The notes under the pieces were generated by a model, which did no database searches, had not been told where the DNA came from, and saw only the letters and a program-made list of their open reading frames with translations. From contig JAEWFW010000014.1 in NCBI GenBank assembly GCA_023388635.1, forward strand, positions 1 to 64,000: 64,000 nucleotides of DNA. The letters are read 5' to 3'. Positions 34,367-43,517 of this stretch are shown here, in pieces. The position numbers and the translations under genes were made by a program. The first letter of the stretch is position 1. Every line of letters begins with the position of its first letter. Source of the DNA: Bacillota bacterium. Its GTDB lineage: Bacteria; Bacillota; Bacilli; Desulfuribacillales; Desulfuribacillaceae.

Positions 34367-34861
34367 TTATTCAGCATCATCCAAAGATGTCCCGCTTGTG
34401 CGGTGGGCAATGCGTGCCGATGCCGCAGCCGCGATACCCGCTACCAGATCATCGAGAAATGTGTGAATTTTATCCTGATGATTATCGAGGGTTTTGATAA
34501 TGCCAATTTTTTCTTTATCTAAATAGCCAAAACTCGTAAGACCAATCGAACCGTAGACATTGGTGATGCCAAACGCCAAAATCTCATCGACGCCGTATAA
34601 CGGCTCGTCGGTTTCAACGATTTCCTGCAAAGGTGACGGCAACAATTTTTGCTCCGCCAATTGATCGAGTGAAATTCCCGTATATAGCGCATACTGCACC
34701 TCACGTTTATCTAACACACTCATCACGCTGTCAATACAGTCCGCTTGGGAAATATCTTTAATATAGGGCTTTTGCAACCGCATGACAATCTCGGCAATCT
34801 CTTCGACCATCACACCGCGCTCATTTAGTAATGCTATGATTTTTGCTTGTTGCTTGTTCAT
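34367..34861 (-). CDS. Phosphatidylglycerophosphatase A-related protein (YutG-like)
   Basis: 164 residues from the ATG at 34861 (TGAGGAG upstream). The pattern LNERGVMVEEIAEIVMRLQKPY, DEILAFGITNVYGSIGLTSFGYLDKEKIGIIKTLD and VHTFLDD-like FLDDLVAGIAAA fits the soluble PgpA-related family including B. subtilis YutG. Members may act on phosphatidylglycerophosphate or be regulatory; activity is not proven for this type. Confidence 0.75.
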   Translation of the reverse strand: MNKQQAKIIALLNERGVMVEEIAEIVMRLQKPYIKDISQADCIDSVMSVLDKREVQYALYTGISLDQLAEQKLLPSPLQEIVETDEPLYGVDEILAFGITNVYGSIGLTSFGYLDKEKIGIIKTLDNHQDKIHTFLDDLVAGIAAAASARIAHRTSGTSLDDAE

Positions 34862-34934
34862 GAAACATCTCCTCACCGGCAGCCGGAAAATTCAATTTCT
34901 GCTACTATCATGCTATCAAAATTACTTTCCACTG

Positions 34935-37900
34935 CTATCGAAATATTATGGCGTCTTCAGGAACGTATTGCAATAACATCATTCGCAATCGGTCGGTATT
35001 TTGTACAAAATATCGCTCATGTAGTTGTCTGTATTGATTGTCTTGCGGATGATATAAAATGACCGGTATATCGCCGTGATGCTCATGTAAAACTTCCAGC
35101 AATTCCTGAAATTCCCGTTCATTTGATGTGTAATTGTACTTAATATATATTGTATGGTTACTCGCCGCTTTCGGCTCCTGCTGGTCTGCGATTGTATGTA
35201 AATCGATCAGTTGCTCGGCAATCATCTTCACCGTCTCGTCTTGCTGCTGCACTTTCCCTTGAATCAACAGTGACGCATCCTTCTCCAGCATCTGACCATA
35301 TTTCCGGTACAGTTCGGGAAAGATGACAACCTCCACACTGTCTGTCAAATCTTCTACGACGAGAAAGCCCATCAGTTGACCGCGCTTCGTCATAATCTGT
35401 TGTTTAGATTGAATCATGCCGATAATTTTATGACTGCTGCCGTCTTTTGCCTCCGACAATTCGCTGATGCGCGTCGCTCGGTGTGCATCTGTGTAATGAC
35501 GGTATTTCTCCAACGGATGACCTGATATATACAGACCCAGCAACTCTTTTTCCATCTCCAGCAATACTTCATTCGCAAATTCAGGCACTTGCGGGAGCCC
35601 AGGCGGTTCCTCAGCTTCTCCCGTTGCCAGCTCCAACATGCCGAACAAATTGATCTGGTTATCATGCAATTCCTTCTGCCTGCGCGCACCGTAATCGATA
35701 GCGAGATCAAGCCCAGCCAAATGGACGGCACGACCGCCAAATGTGGAAAATGCGCCACATTTAATCAAGTTTTCGATAACATTCTTCTTACACATCTGTC
35801 CCATGCGCTCGCAGAAATCAAACAGCGATTGAAACGGTGCACTCGCGCGCTCTTTAATAATCTCTCCGACGACCGTATGACCGACACCTTTGACTGCTTC
35901 CAAACCGAAACGAACGGCATTACCTGAAACAGTGAAATTGGCATAGGATTCATTGATATCTGGCGGAAGAATCATAATATCGGCTTTTTTGGCGTCATCA
36001 ATATATTGCGCTACTTTATCAGAGCTATTCATCGCACCTGTCAACACGGCAGCCATAAATTCCAACGGATAATTTGCCTTGAGATACGCCGTCTGATAGG
36101 CAATTACAGCATACGCCGCAGCGTGAGAGCGATTGAATCCGTAATTGGCAAAGGCGACAATCGTGTCATACACGTCATTTGCCGTTCGGGTATCATAGCC
36201 CATTCTGTCACAGCCCTCAACGAACAATTGCCGCTGTTCGTCGAGTATTTCACGCTTTTTCTTGGAAACGGCACGGCGCAATAAATCTGCTTGACCGAGC
36301 GAAAACCCTGCCATTTCCGAAGCAATCCGCATAATTTGCTCTTGGTACACAATAATGCCGTAAGTATTCTGCAAAATCGGTTCCAACTTCGGATGCGGAT
36401 ACCGTATAGGAATCTTGCCGTGTTTCGATTTCACATAGGTCGGGATATTATCCATCGGTCCCGGTCGATACAACGCCAGCACAGCGACAATATCTTCAAA
36501 GTTCGATGGCTTTAAATCTTTTAAGACGTTTTTAAAGCCGACCGATTCCATTTGGAATACGCCGGACGCATCCCCGCGGCTCAGCAGCTCGTATGTCAGA
36601 GGATCGTCATACTGCAACGAATCGAGATCGATCCGTTCCCCTCTGGTATGCTCAATATTCTTCAACGTATCGTTGACAATCGTCAATGTTCGTAAACCAA
36701 GGAAGTCCATTTTCAGCAAACCGATACTTTCGAGAATATCCATCGGGTATTGCGTGACAATGCCGTCATCGGTTCCCCTCTGGAGAGGCACATATTTCGT
36801 CAGCGCATCCTTAGAAATCACCACACCGGCGGCATGGGTAGACGCGTGCCTTGGCAATCCTTCGATGGCAATTGCCGTATCGATCAACTCCGCAATCTGT
36901 GCGTCACTTTGATAGATATCCGCTAACTCTGTATTGACTTCCAGCGCTTTTTTTATCGTAATTCCCAACGTATTGGGAATCATTTTTGCAATCTTATCGA
37001 CCTCTCCATAGGCGAGGTTCATCACACGCCCCGTATCACGTATCGCCGCTTTCGCCGCCATCGTACCGAACGTAATGATCTGCGCCACCTTATCTTCACC
37101 ATATTTCCGCACGACATAATCAATCACTTCGCCGCGGCGCTCATAGTCGAAGTCGATATCGATATCCGGCATCGTAATCCGGTCGGGATTCAGGAACCGC
37201 TCAAACAACAGATTGTATTCAATCGGATCGATATTCGTAATCCGCAGCACATACGCCACGATACTTCCGGCAGCCGATCCCCTGCCCGGTCCTGTAAGAA
37301 TCCCATTTTCATGGGCGTATTTCATAAAATCCCAGACGATCAAAAAGTAACTGTCAAACCCCATATTGTTAATGACGTTTAGCTCATAATCGAGGCGTTC
37401 CACATATACGGCATCGGTATTGCGCTCACCATAGCGCTCCTGCAATCCCCTATAACAGACTTCCCGTAAATAGCTTTGGTGAGTATAGCCTTCCGGGACT
37501 TCAAAGTACGGCAAATGGCGTTGCGTAAAATCGATCTCGAAGTCACACATAGCGGCGATTTTTACAGAGTTAGACAGCGCTTCCGGTGCATAGGAAAACA
37601 GCCGGTACATCTCTTCGGCTGATTTTAGATAAAATTCATTACTCGGGAACTTCATCCGCGATTCGTCTTGTAATGTCTTACCGGTCTGGATACACAGTAA
37701 CTTTTCGTGGTATACGGCATCTTCTCTGTTGACATAATGCAAATCATTTGTGGCAATCAGCCCCAATCCCAACTGACCGGCAATCGTCACCAGCTCTTGG
37801 TTGACCTGCTTTTGCTCAGGGATTCCGTGATCCTGCAATTCCAAGTAGAAATTTTCACTGCCGAACAGTGCCGCGTAGTCACGCGCCACAGTCACTGCCT

Positions 37901-38357
37901 TATCAGATTCTCCTTGCATGATGCAACGCGGAATTTCTCCGGCAATGCACGCACTAAGGGCTATTAGCCCGTCTGCGTGATCTTTGAGCAATTCTTTATC
38001 AATCCGCGGTCGATAATAAAACCCTTCTAGGCTTGCCTTACTCGTTAAATACATCAGATTTTCGTATCCGCGCTGGTTTTTGGCAAGCAATACGAGATGG
38101 TGCGCGTTGTCCCCTCGATGCTTCTGTTTATCATGCATACTGCCGGTCGCCACGTATACTTCGCAACCGATAATCGGCTGGATACCGGCATTTTTACACG
38201 CTTTATAAAAGGGAACCGAACCGTACATCACGCCATGATCTGTCATCGCCAATGCCGGCATACCCAACTCTTTGGCACGTAGTACCAGTTTATCGATCCG
38301 TGCCGCACCGTCCAGCAAACTATATTCCGTATGTGTATGTAAATGCACAAACTGCAT
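34935..38357 (-). CDS. dnaE: DNA polymerase III alpha subunit DnaE
   Basis: 1140 residues. The PHP domain begins FVHLHTHTEYSLLDGAARID. The palm has the catalytic acidic motif PDIDIDFDYERR (preceded by GPGRGSAAGS). The fingers region contains ASTHAAGVVIS and YRPGPMDNIPTYV, followed by helix-hairpin-helix and an OB domain (TKRGQLMGFLVVEDLTDSVEVVIFPE). In Bacillales DnaE extends primers before PolC takes over. The ribosome binding site is AAAGGGGGA. Confidence 0.95.
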   Translation of the reverse strand: MQFVHLHTHTEYSLLDGAARIDKLVLRAKELGMPALAMTDHGVMYGSVPFYKACKNAGIQPIIGCEVYVATGSMHDKQKHRGDNAHHLVLLAKNQRGYENLMYLTSKASLEGFYYRPRIDKELLKDHADGLIALSACIAGEIPRCIMQGESDKAVTVARDYAALFGSENFYLELQDHGIPEQKQVNQELVTIAGQLGLGLIATNDLHYVNREDAVYHEKLLCIQTGKTLQDESRMKFPSNEFYLKSAEEMYRLFSYAPEALSNSVKIAAMCDFEIDFTQRHLPYFEVPEGYTHQSYLREVCYRGLQERYGERNTDAVYVERLDYELNVINNMGFDSYFLIVWDFMKYAHENGILTGPGRGSAAGSIVAYVLRITNIDPIEYNLLFERFLNPDRITMPDIDIDFDYERRGEVIDYVVRKYGEDKVAQIITFGTMAAKAAIRDTGRVMNLAYGEVDKIAKMIPNTLGITIKKALEVNTELADIYQSDAQIAELIDTAIAIEGLPRHASTHAAGVVISKDALTKYVPLQRGTDDGIVTQYPMDILESIGLLKMDFLGLRTLTIVNDTLKNIEHTRGERIDLDSLQYDDPLTYELLSRGDASGVFQMESVGFKNVLKDLKPSNFEDIVAVLALYRPGPMDNIPTYVKSKHGKIPIRYPHPKLEPILQNTYGIIVYQEQIMRIASEMAGFSLGQADLLRRAVSKKKREILDEQRQLFVEGCDRMGYDTRTANDVYDTIVAFANYGFNRSHAAAYAVIAYQTAYLKANYPLEFMAAVLTGAMNSSDKVAQYIDDAKKADIMILPPDINESYANFTVSGNAVRFGLEAVKGVGHTVVGEIIKERASAPFQSLFDFCERMGQMCKKNVIENLIKCGAFSTFGGRAVHLAGLDLAIDYGARRQKELHDNQINLFGMLELATGEAEEPPGLPQVPEFANEVLLEMEKELLGLYISGHPLEKYRHYTDAHRATRISELSEAKDGSSHKIIGMIQSKQQIMTKRGQLMGFLVVEDLTDSVEVVIFPELYRKYGQMLEKDASLLIQGKVQQQDETVKMIAEQLIDLHTIADQQEPKAASNHTIYIKYNYTSNEREFQELLEVLHEHHGDIPVILYHPQDNQYRQLHERYFVQNTDRLRMMLLQYVPEDAIIFR

Positions 38358-38369
38358 AGCAATCCCCCT

Positions 38370-39518
38370 TTACGAAAACAGCGACGGTTTCTTACTGATT
38401 CCCACACTTAAAATAATTCCCACACAGAGGTACATCGACAACAAGGAGCTCCCCCCGTAACTAATGAACGGAAGCGGTAATCCCGTAATCGGCATCATCC
38501 CCAGATTCATACCGATATTCTGAAACACTTGGAACACAATAATGCCAATCACACCGGCAACGACGTAACTCCCGAACAAATCAGCGGAGTTCCCCGATAT
38601 CAATAAAAACCGATAAATCAAAAGAAAGAACAGACAGACTAACATACTGACGCCAATGAACCCGAATTCCTCGCCGACGACAGCAAAAATAAAGTCCGTA
38701 TGGTGTTCAGGCACCCAACCACCCTTTGTCTGGCTTCCCCCACTCAGACCTTTTCCGGTCAATTGTCCCGATCCAATGGCGATCAGCGACTGCGTCACCT
38801 GAAAACCGCTTCCCAACGGATCCGCCTGGGGATCCATAAATGATATAATGCGTTTTAACTGGTATTCACGGATAAGTTTAAAAAAGATATCCGGCTCCAC
38901 ATAATACAAAAATACCAGCGTCGCAATCACGATAAATGCTATCAGGAATAAAATCAAAAAAATACGCCAGTGAACTCCCGCAACTAAGAACATGCACATC
39001 ATAATCCCGACCAATACCAATGCCGTACCCAAATTGGGCTCCGTCAAAATCAGCAAAGCAGGCACTCCCACGATCACAAAGGAGCGCCACAAATCGCGAA
39101 AGCGGGTAATTTCTCCGTTGTATTTCGTCAATTCTTTGGCGAGCATTAAGATGACACAGATTTTCATATATTCCGACGGCTGCATACGAAAAGAGCCAAA
39201 ATCGATCCAGCGTTGTGCTCCTCCTGATGCATAACCCTTAACTTCAACATACAATAACAGCACCATACCGATTCCATAGAAAACTACAGCAAACTGTTCA
39301 TACTTGCGATGGTCAATCAATAATGCCGCGACCATAACCACCAGAGATACACAAACCCATAGTATCTGGCGCTTCGCATAATAAGAAAGCCCCCCGTCCT
39401 CGGCACTTGTGGCACTCTGGATGACAGACACACTAAAGACTGCCATCAAAAATAAAATAACAATAATAAACAGGTCGAAATTGCGCCAATTCTTTTCTAA
39501 TAACCACTTCTGTATCAT
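38370..39518 (-). CDS. SEDS-family glycosyltransferase (RodA/FtsW type)
   Basis: 382 residues, ten membrane helices. Family residues: FGSFRMQPSEYMKI, LLILTEPNLGTALV, WVPEHHTDFIFAVVGEEFGFIG and GLPLPFISYGGSSLL. SEDS proteins polymerise lipid II glycan together with a class B penicillin-binding protein. Lack of division-cluster context and the WVPEHHTDFIFAV form favour a RodA-like elongation role. It overlaps the upstream YtoI-like gene by 4 bases and precedes dnaE. Confidence 0.88.
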   Translation of the reverse strand: MIQKWLLEKNWRNFDLFIIVILFLMAVFSVSVIQSATSAEDGGLSYYAKRQILWVCVSLVVMVAALLIDHRKYEQFAVVFYGIGMVLLLYVEVKGYASGGAQRWIDFGSFRMQPSEYMKICVILMLAKELTKYNGEITRFRDLWRSFVIVGVPALLILTEPNLGTALVLVGIMMCMFLVAGVHWRIFLILFLIAFIVIATLVFLYYVEPDIFFKLIREYQLKRIISFMDPQADPLGSGFQVTQSLIAIGSGQLTGKGLSGGSQTKGGWVPEHHTDFIFAVVGEEFGFIGVSMLVCLFFLLIYRFLLISGNSADLFGSYVVAGVIGIIVFQVFQNIGMNLGMMPITGLPLPFISYGGSSLLSMYLCVGIILSVGISKKPSLFS

Positions 39519-40825
39519 TTTTCTAATACCTGCGCCGTTAACAGTGCTTTACAGACGAGCCGTTCACCGTGGAACACTTCAATATCTGCTTTGCCGAATT
39601 TGCGGCTACTGTCAATAACATGCGCCATCAATGTCAACTGGACATCAATTTGTATCGGTTTAAGGAAATATATCACAATATTCTCCACAACCAAATCGGT
39701 GTTTTTATTTTTACGCAATGCCGAATAGCCCGCTTCTGTAATCAGCATCATCAAGACACCGCTGGATATGCCACCCAATTGATTGGACATCTGCGGTGTG
39801 ATATCGCCGCTCATTTTGATCGTACGTTCATCGACTCGCTCTTCCGTGAAATTCGACAGCACAATATCTTCAATCGTCTGCCCAATCTGCGGCTGTTTTT
39901 GTGTATATTGTAATGCTTTTATTACATCTTGACGGCTAATGACGCCGACAAGCCTGCGATTTTCTACGACCGGTAACAATTCAATGCCTTCCCAGACCAT
40001 CACATGGGCAGCCGAGGCAATCGACGTCTTCATTGCCACGGTAATCGGATTTTTCGTCATGACTTTCTCAATCAGTGCCGTTTCATCCTGACCCAAAGTA
40101 TCCTTCGGCGTGATAACGCCTTGCACCCGCATTTGATCATCGACGACTGGGAATCGGCTGTGTCCCGATTCTTCGGCGATGCGGTTCCAATCGCCGATCG
40201 TATTATACGTATATAAATAACTGATATATTCACTATATTGTAAAATATCTTCGACGAGCACAATCTCTTTTTTGATCAATCGGTCGTAAATGGCGCGGTT
40301 GATTAACGATGCCACCGTAAATGTGTCATAGCTGGACAAGATGACCGGTAACTCTAATTCATCGGACAACTTTCGCACTTCTTCCGTACTGTCAAATCCA
40401 CCAGTGATGAGGACAGCAGCCCCGTGTTGCAAAGCAATCCGATGGACTTCATCGCGATTCCCGACAATCAACAGACTGCCAGGGTCGACGTATTTGATCA
40501 TCGCATCAATTTCCATCGCGCCGATCACAAATTTGTTAAGTGTTTTATGCAATCCTGCTTTCCCCCCGAAAACAGAACCGTCGACAATGTTGACGACCTC
40601 AGCGAACGTCAACTTCTCAATATTTTTCTTCTGCTTACGCTCAATTCTCACTGTTCCTACGCGTTCAATCGTACTCACATATCCTTGGGTCTCCGCTTCT
40701 TTAATGGCGCGATACGCTGTACCTTCACTGACTTCCAACTCTTTCGCAATTCTGCGAACCGATATTTTATCGCCAATCGGTAATGATTCTATATGTCTTA
40801 AAATTTGCTCGTGTTTTGTAAGCAT
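39515..40825 (-). CDS. HTH-DRTGG-CBS-hotdog regulatory protein (YtoI-like)
   Basis: 436 residues. The N-terminal winged helix (ISVRRIAKELEVSEGTAYRAIKEAETQGYV) is followed by a DRTGG domain (about 75-185), a tandem CBS pair (about 190-310, LPVVENRRLVGVISRQDVIKAL) and a C-terminal hotdog thioesterase-like domain (about 320-430). The architecture matches B. subtilis YtoI, a putative nucleotide- or acyl-CoA-responsive transcription factor of unknown target. It is translationally coupled to the SEDS gene. Confidence 0.85.
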   Translation of the reverse strand: MLTKHEQILRHIESLPIGDKISVRRIAKELEVSEGTAYRAIKEAETQGYVSTIERVGTVRIERKQKKNIEKLTFAEVVNIVDGSVFGGKAGLHKTLNKFVIGAMEIDAMIKYVDPGSLLIVGNRDEVHRIALQHGAAVLITGGFDSTEEVRKLSDELELPVILSSYDTFTVASLINRAIYDRLIKKEIVLVEDILQYSEYISYLYTYNTIGDWNRIAEESGHSRFPVVDDQMRVQGVITPKDTLGQDETALIEKVMTKNPITVAMKTSIASAAHVMVWEGIELLPVVENRRLVGVISRQDVIKALQYTQKQPQIGQTIEDIVLSNFTEERVDERTIKMSGDITPQMSNQLGGISSGVLMMLITEAGYSALRKNKNTDLVVENIVIYFLKPIQIDVQLTLMAHVIDSSRKFGKADIEVFHGERLVCKALLTAQVLEK

Positions 40826-40918
40826 TCAATCTCCTCCAGCATCTGCTGTATTCATAAAACCCTACGCCTGTATTATAACAGTATTGGCAGATTTACACAA
40901 CGTTAGACAAGCAACACA

Positions 40919-40968
40919 TAAAAAAACTCGGTGTCTGTCACATATACCGCAGATTCGTTCACCGAGTT
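40919..40968 (-). terminator. Terminator of the small membrane protein gene
   Basis: The arms AACTCGGTG and CACCGAGTT (40925-40933 and 40960-40968) are followed on the minus strand by a T-run. Confidence 0.65.
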
Positions 40969-40986
40969 CTTGCACTCCATTTGGAC

Positions 40987-41130
40987 TTATAGCAGAACCA
41001 TAAATGAGCTGCCTACCAAACCGATTGTTATCATACCGATTACTACTAAAAATAAAATACGCGACGCACTGACTTTTTTCCGTCTTTTACTCGGCGCTTT
41101 CAATTCCGTTTTTTTCTGATGCTGTTTCAT
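40987..41130 (-). CDS. Small single-helix membrane protein, 47 residues
   Basis: The ATG at 41130 has AAAGGGGAG upstream. A basic N-terminus (APSKRRKKVSAS) is followed by one membrane helix (RILFLVVIGMITIGLVGSSF). It resembles DUF4044-type small proteins, but the match is by pattern only. Followed by a terminator. Function unknown. Confidence 0.6.
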   Translation of the reverse strand: MKQHQKKTELKAPSKRRKKVSASRILFLVVIGMITIGLVGSSFMVLL

Positions 41131-41218
41131 ACACGACTCCCCTTTCAACAAAAACATCGTCCTATTCGGCAAAACTATGCCCATACTGAGATAACATTAT
41201 CATGCACAAACATATACG

Positions 41219-42322
41219 TCAATTTAATTTCTTCATTTTTTGTTGATACGTCGCTTCATCAATTTCACCAGACAACAGTTGCTTTCGTAGCAATTTCTGT
41301 TGATCGTCGCCACCCTCAGCGTTGCTGCGTATCTTAGTTTGACCGGCTGGACTCGTTTGGTCGGATTGACCTGTTTGTATCGTTTGTCCGGATTGATTTG
41401 CTTGCTTCTCCTGCCCTACTTGCTTACGATTGGCTTGATTCGTTCGATTGCCTCGCTGCTCCCCGTTCTGTGCTTTCTGCTTACTGCGTTCCCCTGCATA
41501 GGGCTTTTTCTTCGACTTCCCCTGCCCGCTGCCGGAATTGTTCGAGCCGAACATCACAAAGGCGGCAATGGCAATCCCGATCAACAGCACTACGAAGATC
41601 ACAAACTTCATATCCGTTTTCCCGGAGTTGCTAGAGTTACCGTTATTACTGTTCAAAGGACCGGTCATCGGCACGTTATCTGCCTTCTCATAGGAAACAT
41701 CTACTTTGATTGGATTGTCACGGTTAACATCGCTCTCCGTTACCGTAGACAGCGCATATTTTGCCGGCTCAACCTTGCCGTTTCTGCCAGTAGTTGGCAA
41801 CTGAACATCAAATCGCACTTCGGGAATCGTAATCTCCGGTGCAAACTCAAAATTAAAAGATTTAATCGCACCTTCAATCGTAAAAGGATTGTAATAATAC
41901 TGAACGACTAATGTATACTCTTCATCCGGCAAGATTGGCTGGTCTTGCAGGTTAATATGAATTTGTCCCTCAGACAGAACGTGCGGCGCAGGCCAGTACT
42001 GCCCCTGCTCACGCAACTTTCCGGTAGCAAAAACAAAAAAATTAGGGGCGTCAATCGGTGCCGGAAAACTAAACGACGTAATCGGCTGCTCCGTATTGTT
42101 CACTAAATCCAACTGATTGACAACCAGTACCGCAGGGATATTAGCATCTTGCCAACCGACTGGATGATCATATTCCGGTCTGATCGAAGTATACAGACTC
42201 TCAATCGTATATGCTTCCTCTTCCGCAGCGGATCCCACATCGACATTGAGAACACTGCTTATGATAAAAAGAACCACAAAAATATAAATGCTTGTCCTTC
42301 TATTACGTATTAATTTCTTCAT
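41219..42322 (-). CDS. Envelope protein with signal peptide, one TM helix and SHOCT-like cytoplasmic tail
   Basis: 367 residues. A signal peptide (to about 32) is followed by an extracytoplasmic beta-rich region (about 35-235), a membrane helix (FVIFVVLLIGIAIAAFVMFG) and a long Lys/Gln/Asn-rich tail with imperfect repeats (QSGQTIQTGQSDQTSPAGQT). The last ~25 residues (KLLRKQLLSGEIDEATYQQK) form a SHOCT-like helix pair. I do not recognise the extracellular domain. It lies 41 bases after the next unknown gene on the same strand, so the two may work together. Confidence 0.6.
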   Translation of the reverse strand: MKKLIRNRRTSIYIFVVLFIISSVLNVDVGSAAEEEAYTIESLYTSIRPEYDHPVGWQDANIPAVLVVNQLDLVNNTEQPITSFSFPAPIDAPNFFVFATGKLREQGQYWPAPHVLSEGQIHINLQDQPILPDEEYTLVVQYYYNPFTIEGAIKSFNFEFAPEITIPEVRFDVQLPTTGRNGKVEPAKYALSTVTESDVNRDNPIKVDVSYEKADNVPMTGPLNSNNGNSSNSGKTDMKFVIFVVLLIGIAIAAFVMFGSNNSGSGQGKSKKKPYAGERSKQKAQNGEQRGNRTNQANRKQVGQEKQANQSGQTIQTGQSDQTSPAGQTKIRSNAEGGDDQQKLLRKQLLSGEIDEATYQQKMKKLN

Positions 42323-42363
42323 CGAAAAACATCTCCTTAATCCATATTCATTATTTGTTTGTT

Positions 42364-42858
42364 CTATTTTTGCTCATCATCTATTTGCCTGTACGCCAGC
42401 ATCTGCAACAGCGGATACAGCGCGTATAACTCATTGGACGGCATACACTGTATCAAAGCAATGACCTCATCCCGTATGTTTTCTTTGATTTTCTCCTCAC
42501 TCTTTGAGCCCACAGGACAGACTAATATTCTGGGCAGTGGTCTTTTCGGTTCACTCTTATCTTTCTCAGACACCATATTCAACTTATTCTCTTTATTCAA
42601 TTTCGTCGCTTTCGCTATGTTGCTCTCAATGATCTGCTTTGCGCGACTCTGGTAAGGCTGCACATCCTCAATCTCACTGATAGAAATATTATAATTCTTT
42701 TTCTGATCCAGATCGTAAAATAATATATTACTTCCTTGTTCATCAACAAAAATAATATTACCTACATAGATTTGGCGCGCCTTTCCCTTCTCCAGTGTCG
42801 TAATACGTATGAGCGTTTTGTCTGTTAGCCATTTATTCAATTGATTCACTACCGACAT
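42364..42858 (-). CDS. Conserved-looking hypothetical protein, 164 residues
   Basis: The ATG at 42858 has GGAAAGGATG upstream. A beta-rich N-terminal half (IRITTLEKGKARQIYVGNIIFVDEQGSNILFYDLDQKKNYNISISEIEDVQPY) looks like a small SH3/PilZ-like barrel; a charged linker and a helical C-terminus (IQCMPSNELYALYPLLQMLAY) follow. Cytoplasmic. Not recognised; probably co-transcribed with the SHOCT-tailed gene. Confidence 0.55.
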   Translation of the reverse strand: MSVVNQLNKWLTDKTLIRITTLEKGKARQIYVGNIIFVDEQGSNILFYDLDQKKNYNISISEIEDVQPYQSRAKQIIESNIAKATKLNKENKLNMVSEKDKSEPKRPLPRILVCPVGSKSEEKIKENIRDEVIALIQCMPSNELYALYPLLQMLAYRQIDDEQK

Positions 42859-43122
42859 TGAAAAACATCCTTTCCTCAAATACTGCTTCCCTCGCAAAAT
42901 CTATCTATAAAAATTTCCGAAATCCAATCCGTCACCTGCATATAAAATAATACTGTAGCACCCTACAAAATTCAAGGAACTATATAGAATTTAGTGAAAA
43001 AAAATTACACACATTTGGCAACATCTTGCAAAAAATGCGGATGACAAATACTTTCATTTATACTCCATTTATAATAATATAGAAGAATACAAAAAACCCA
43101 AAATATTCAGGAGGTCTACCCT

Positions 43123-43512
43123 ATGGATTACACACGCAACATTATTTCTACAGACCAAGCACCTGCCGCCATCGGTCCCTATTCCCAAGCCGTTTCCTAT
43201 AATGGCTTATTATTTGTCTCCGGGCAGATTCCGGTCATCCCGGAAACAGGAGAAATTCCGTCCGATGTCCAACAGCAGACAGAACAAGTTCTGAAAAATC
43301 TCGGTGCTATTTTAGCTGCGAACGGCAATACATACGAAGACGTTTTGAAAACGACTGTTTTCATCAAAAACATGGATGACTTCGGTAAAATCAACGAGAC
43401 ATACGCTAAATTTTTCCAAAACAACCCTCCAGCTAGAGCCTGCGTGGAAGTATCCCGCCTGCCGAAGGACGTACTTGTCGAAATCGAAGCGATCGTCGCA
43501 TCCCAAAAATAA
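43123..43512 (+). CDS. ridA: RidA-family enamine/imine deaminase
   Basis: 129 residues, the full family length. Signatures: APAAIGPYSQAV, FVSGQIPV, the catalytic Arg in PARACVEVSRLP, and VEIEAIVA at the C-terminus. It hydrolyses reactive 2-aminoacrylate and related imines. It has a strong CAGGAGG ribosome binding site and is followed 5 bases later by an amidase gene that lacks a strong site of its own, suggesting coupled translation. Confidence 0.93.
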   Translation: MDYTRNIISTDQAPAAIGPYSQAVSYNGLLFVSGQIPVIPETGEIPSDVQQQTEQVLKNLGAILAANGNTYEDVLKTTVFIKNMDDFGKINETYAKFFQNNPPARACVEVSRLPKDVLVEIEAIVASQK

Positions 43513-43517
43513 CCGGC

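Noticed and set aside
40424..41003. Long plus-strand open frames opposite the YtoI-like gene and downstream
   Set aside because: They overlap well-supported minus-strand genes and a terminator, and have no start signals or recognisable domains.
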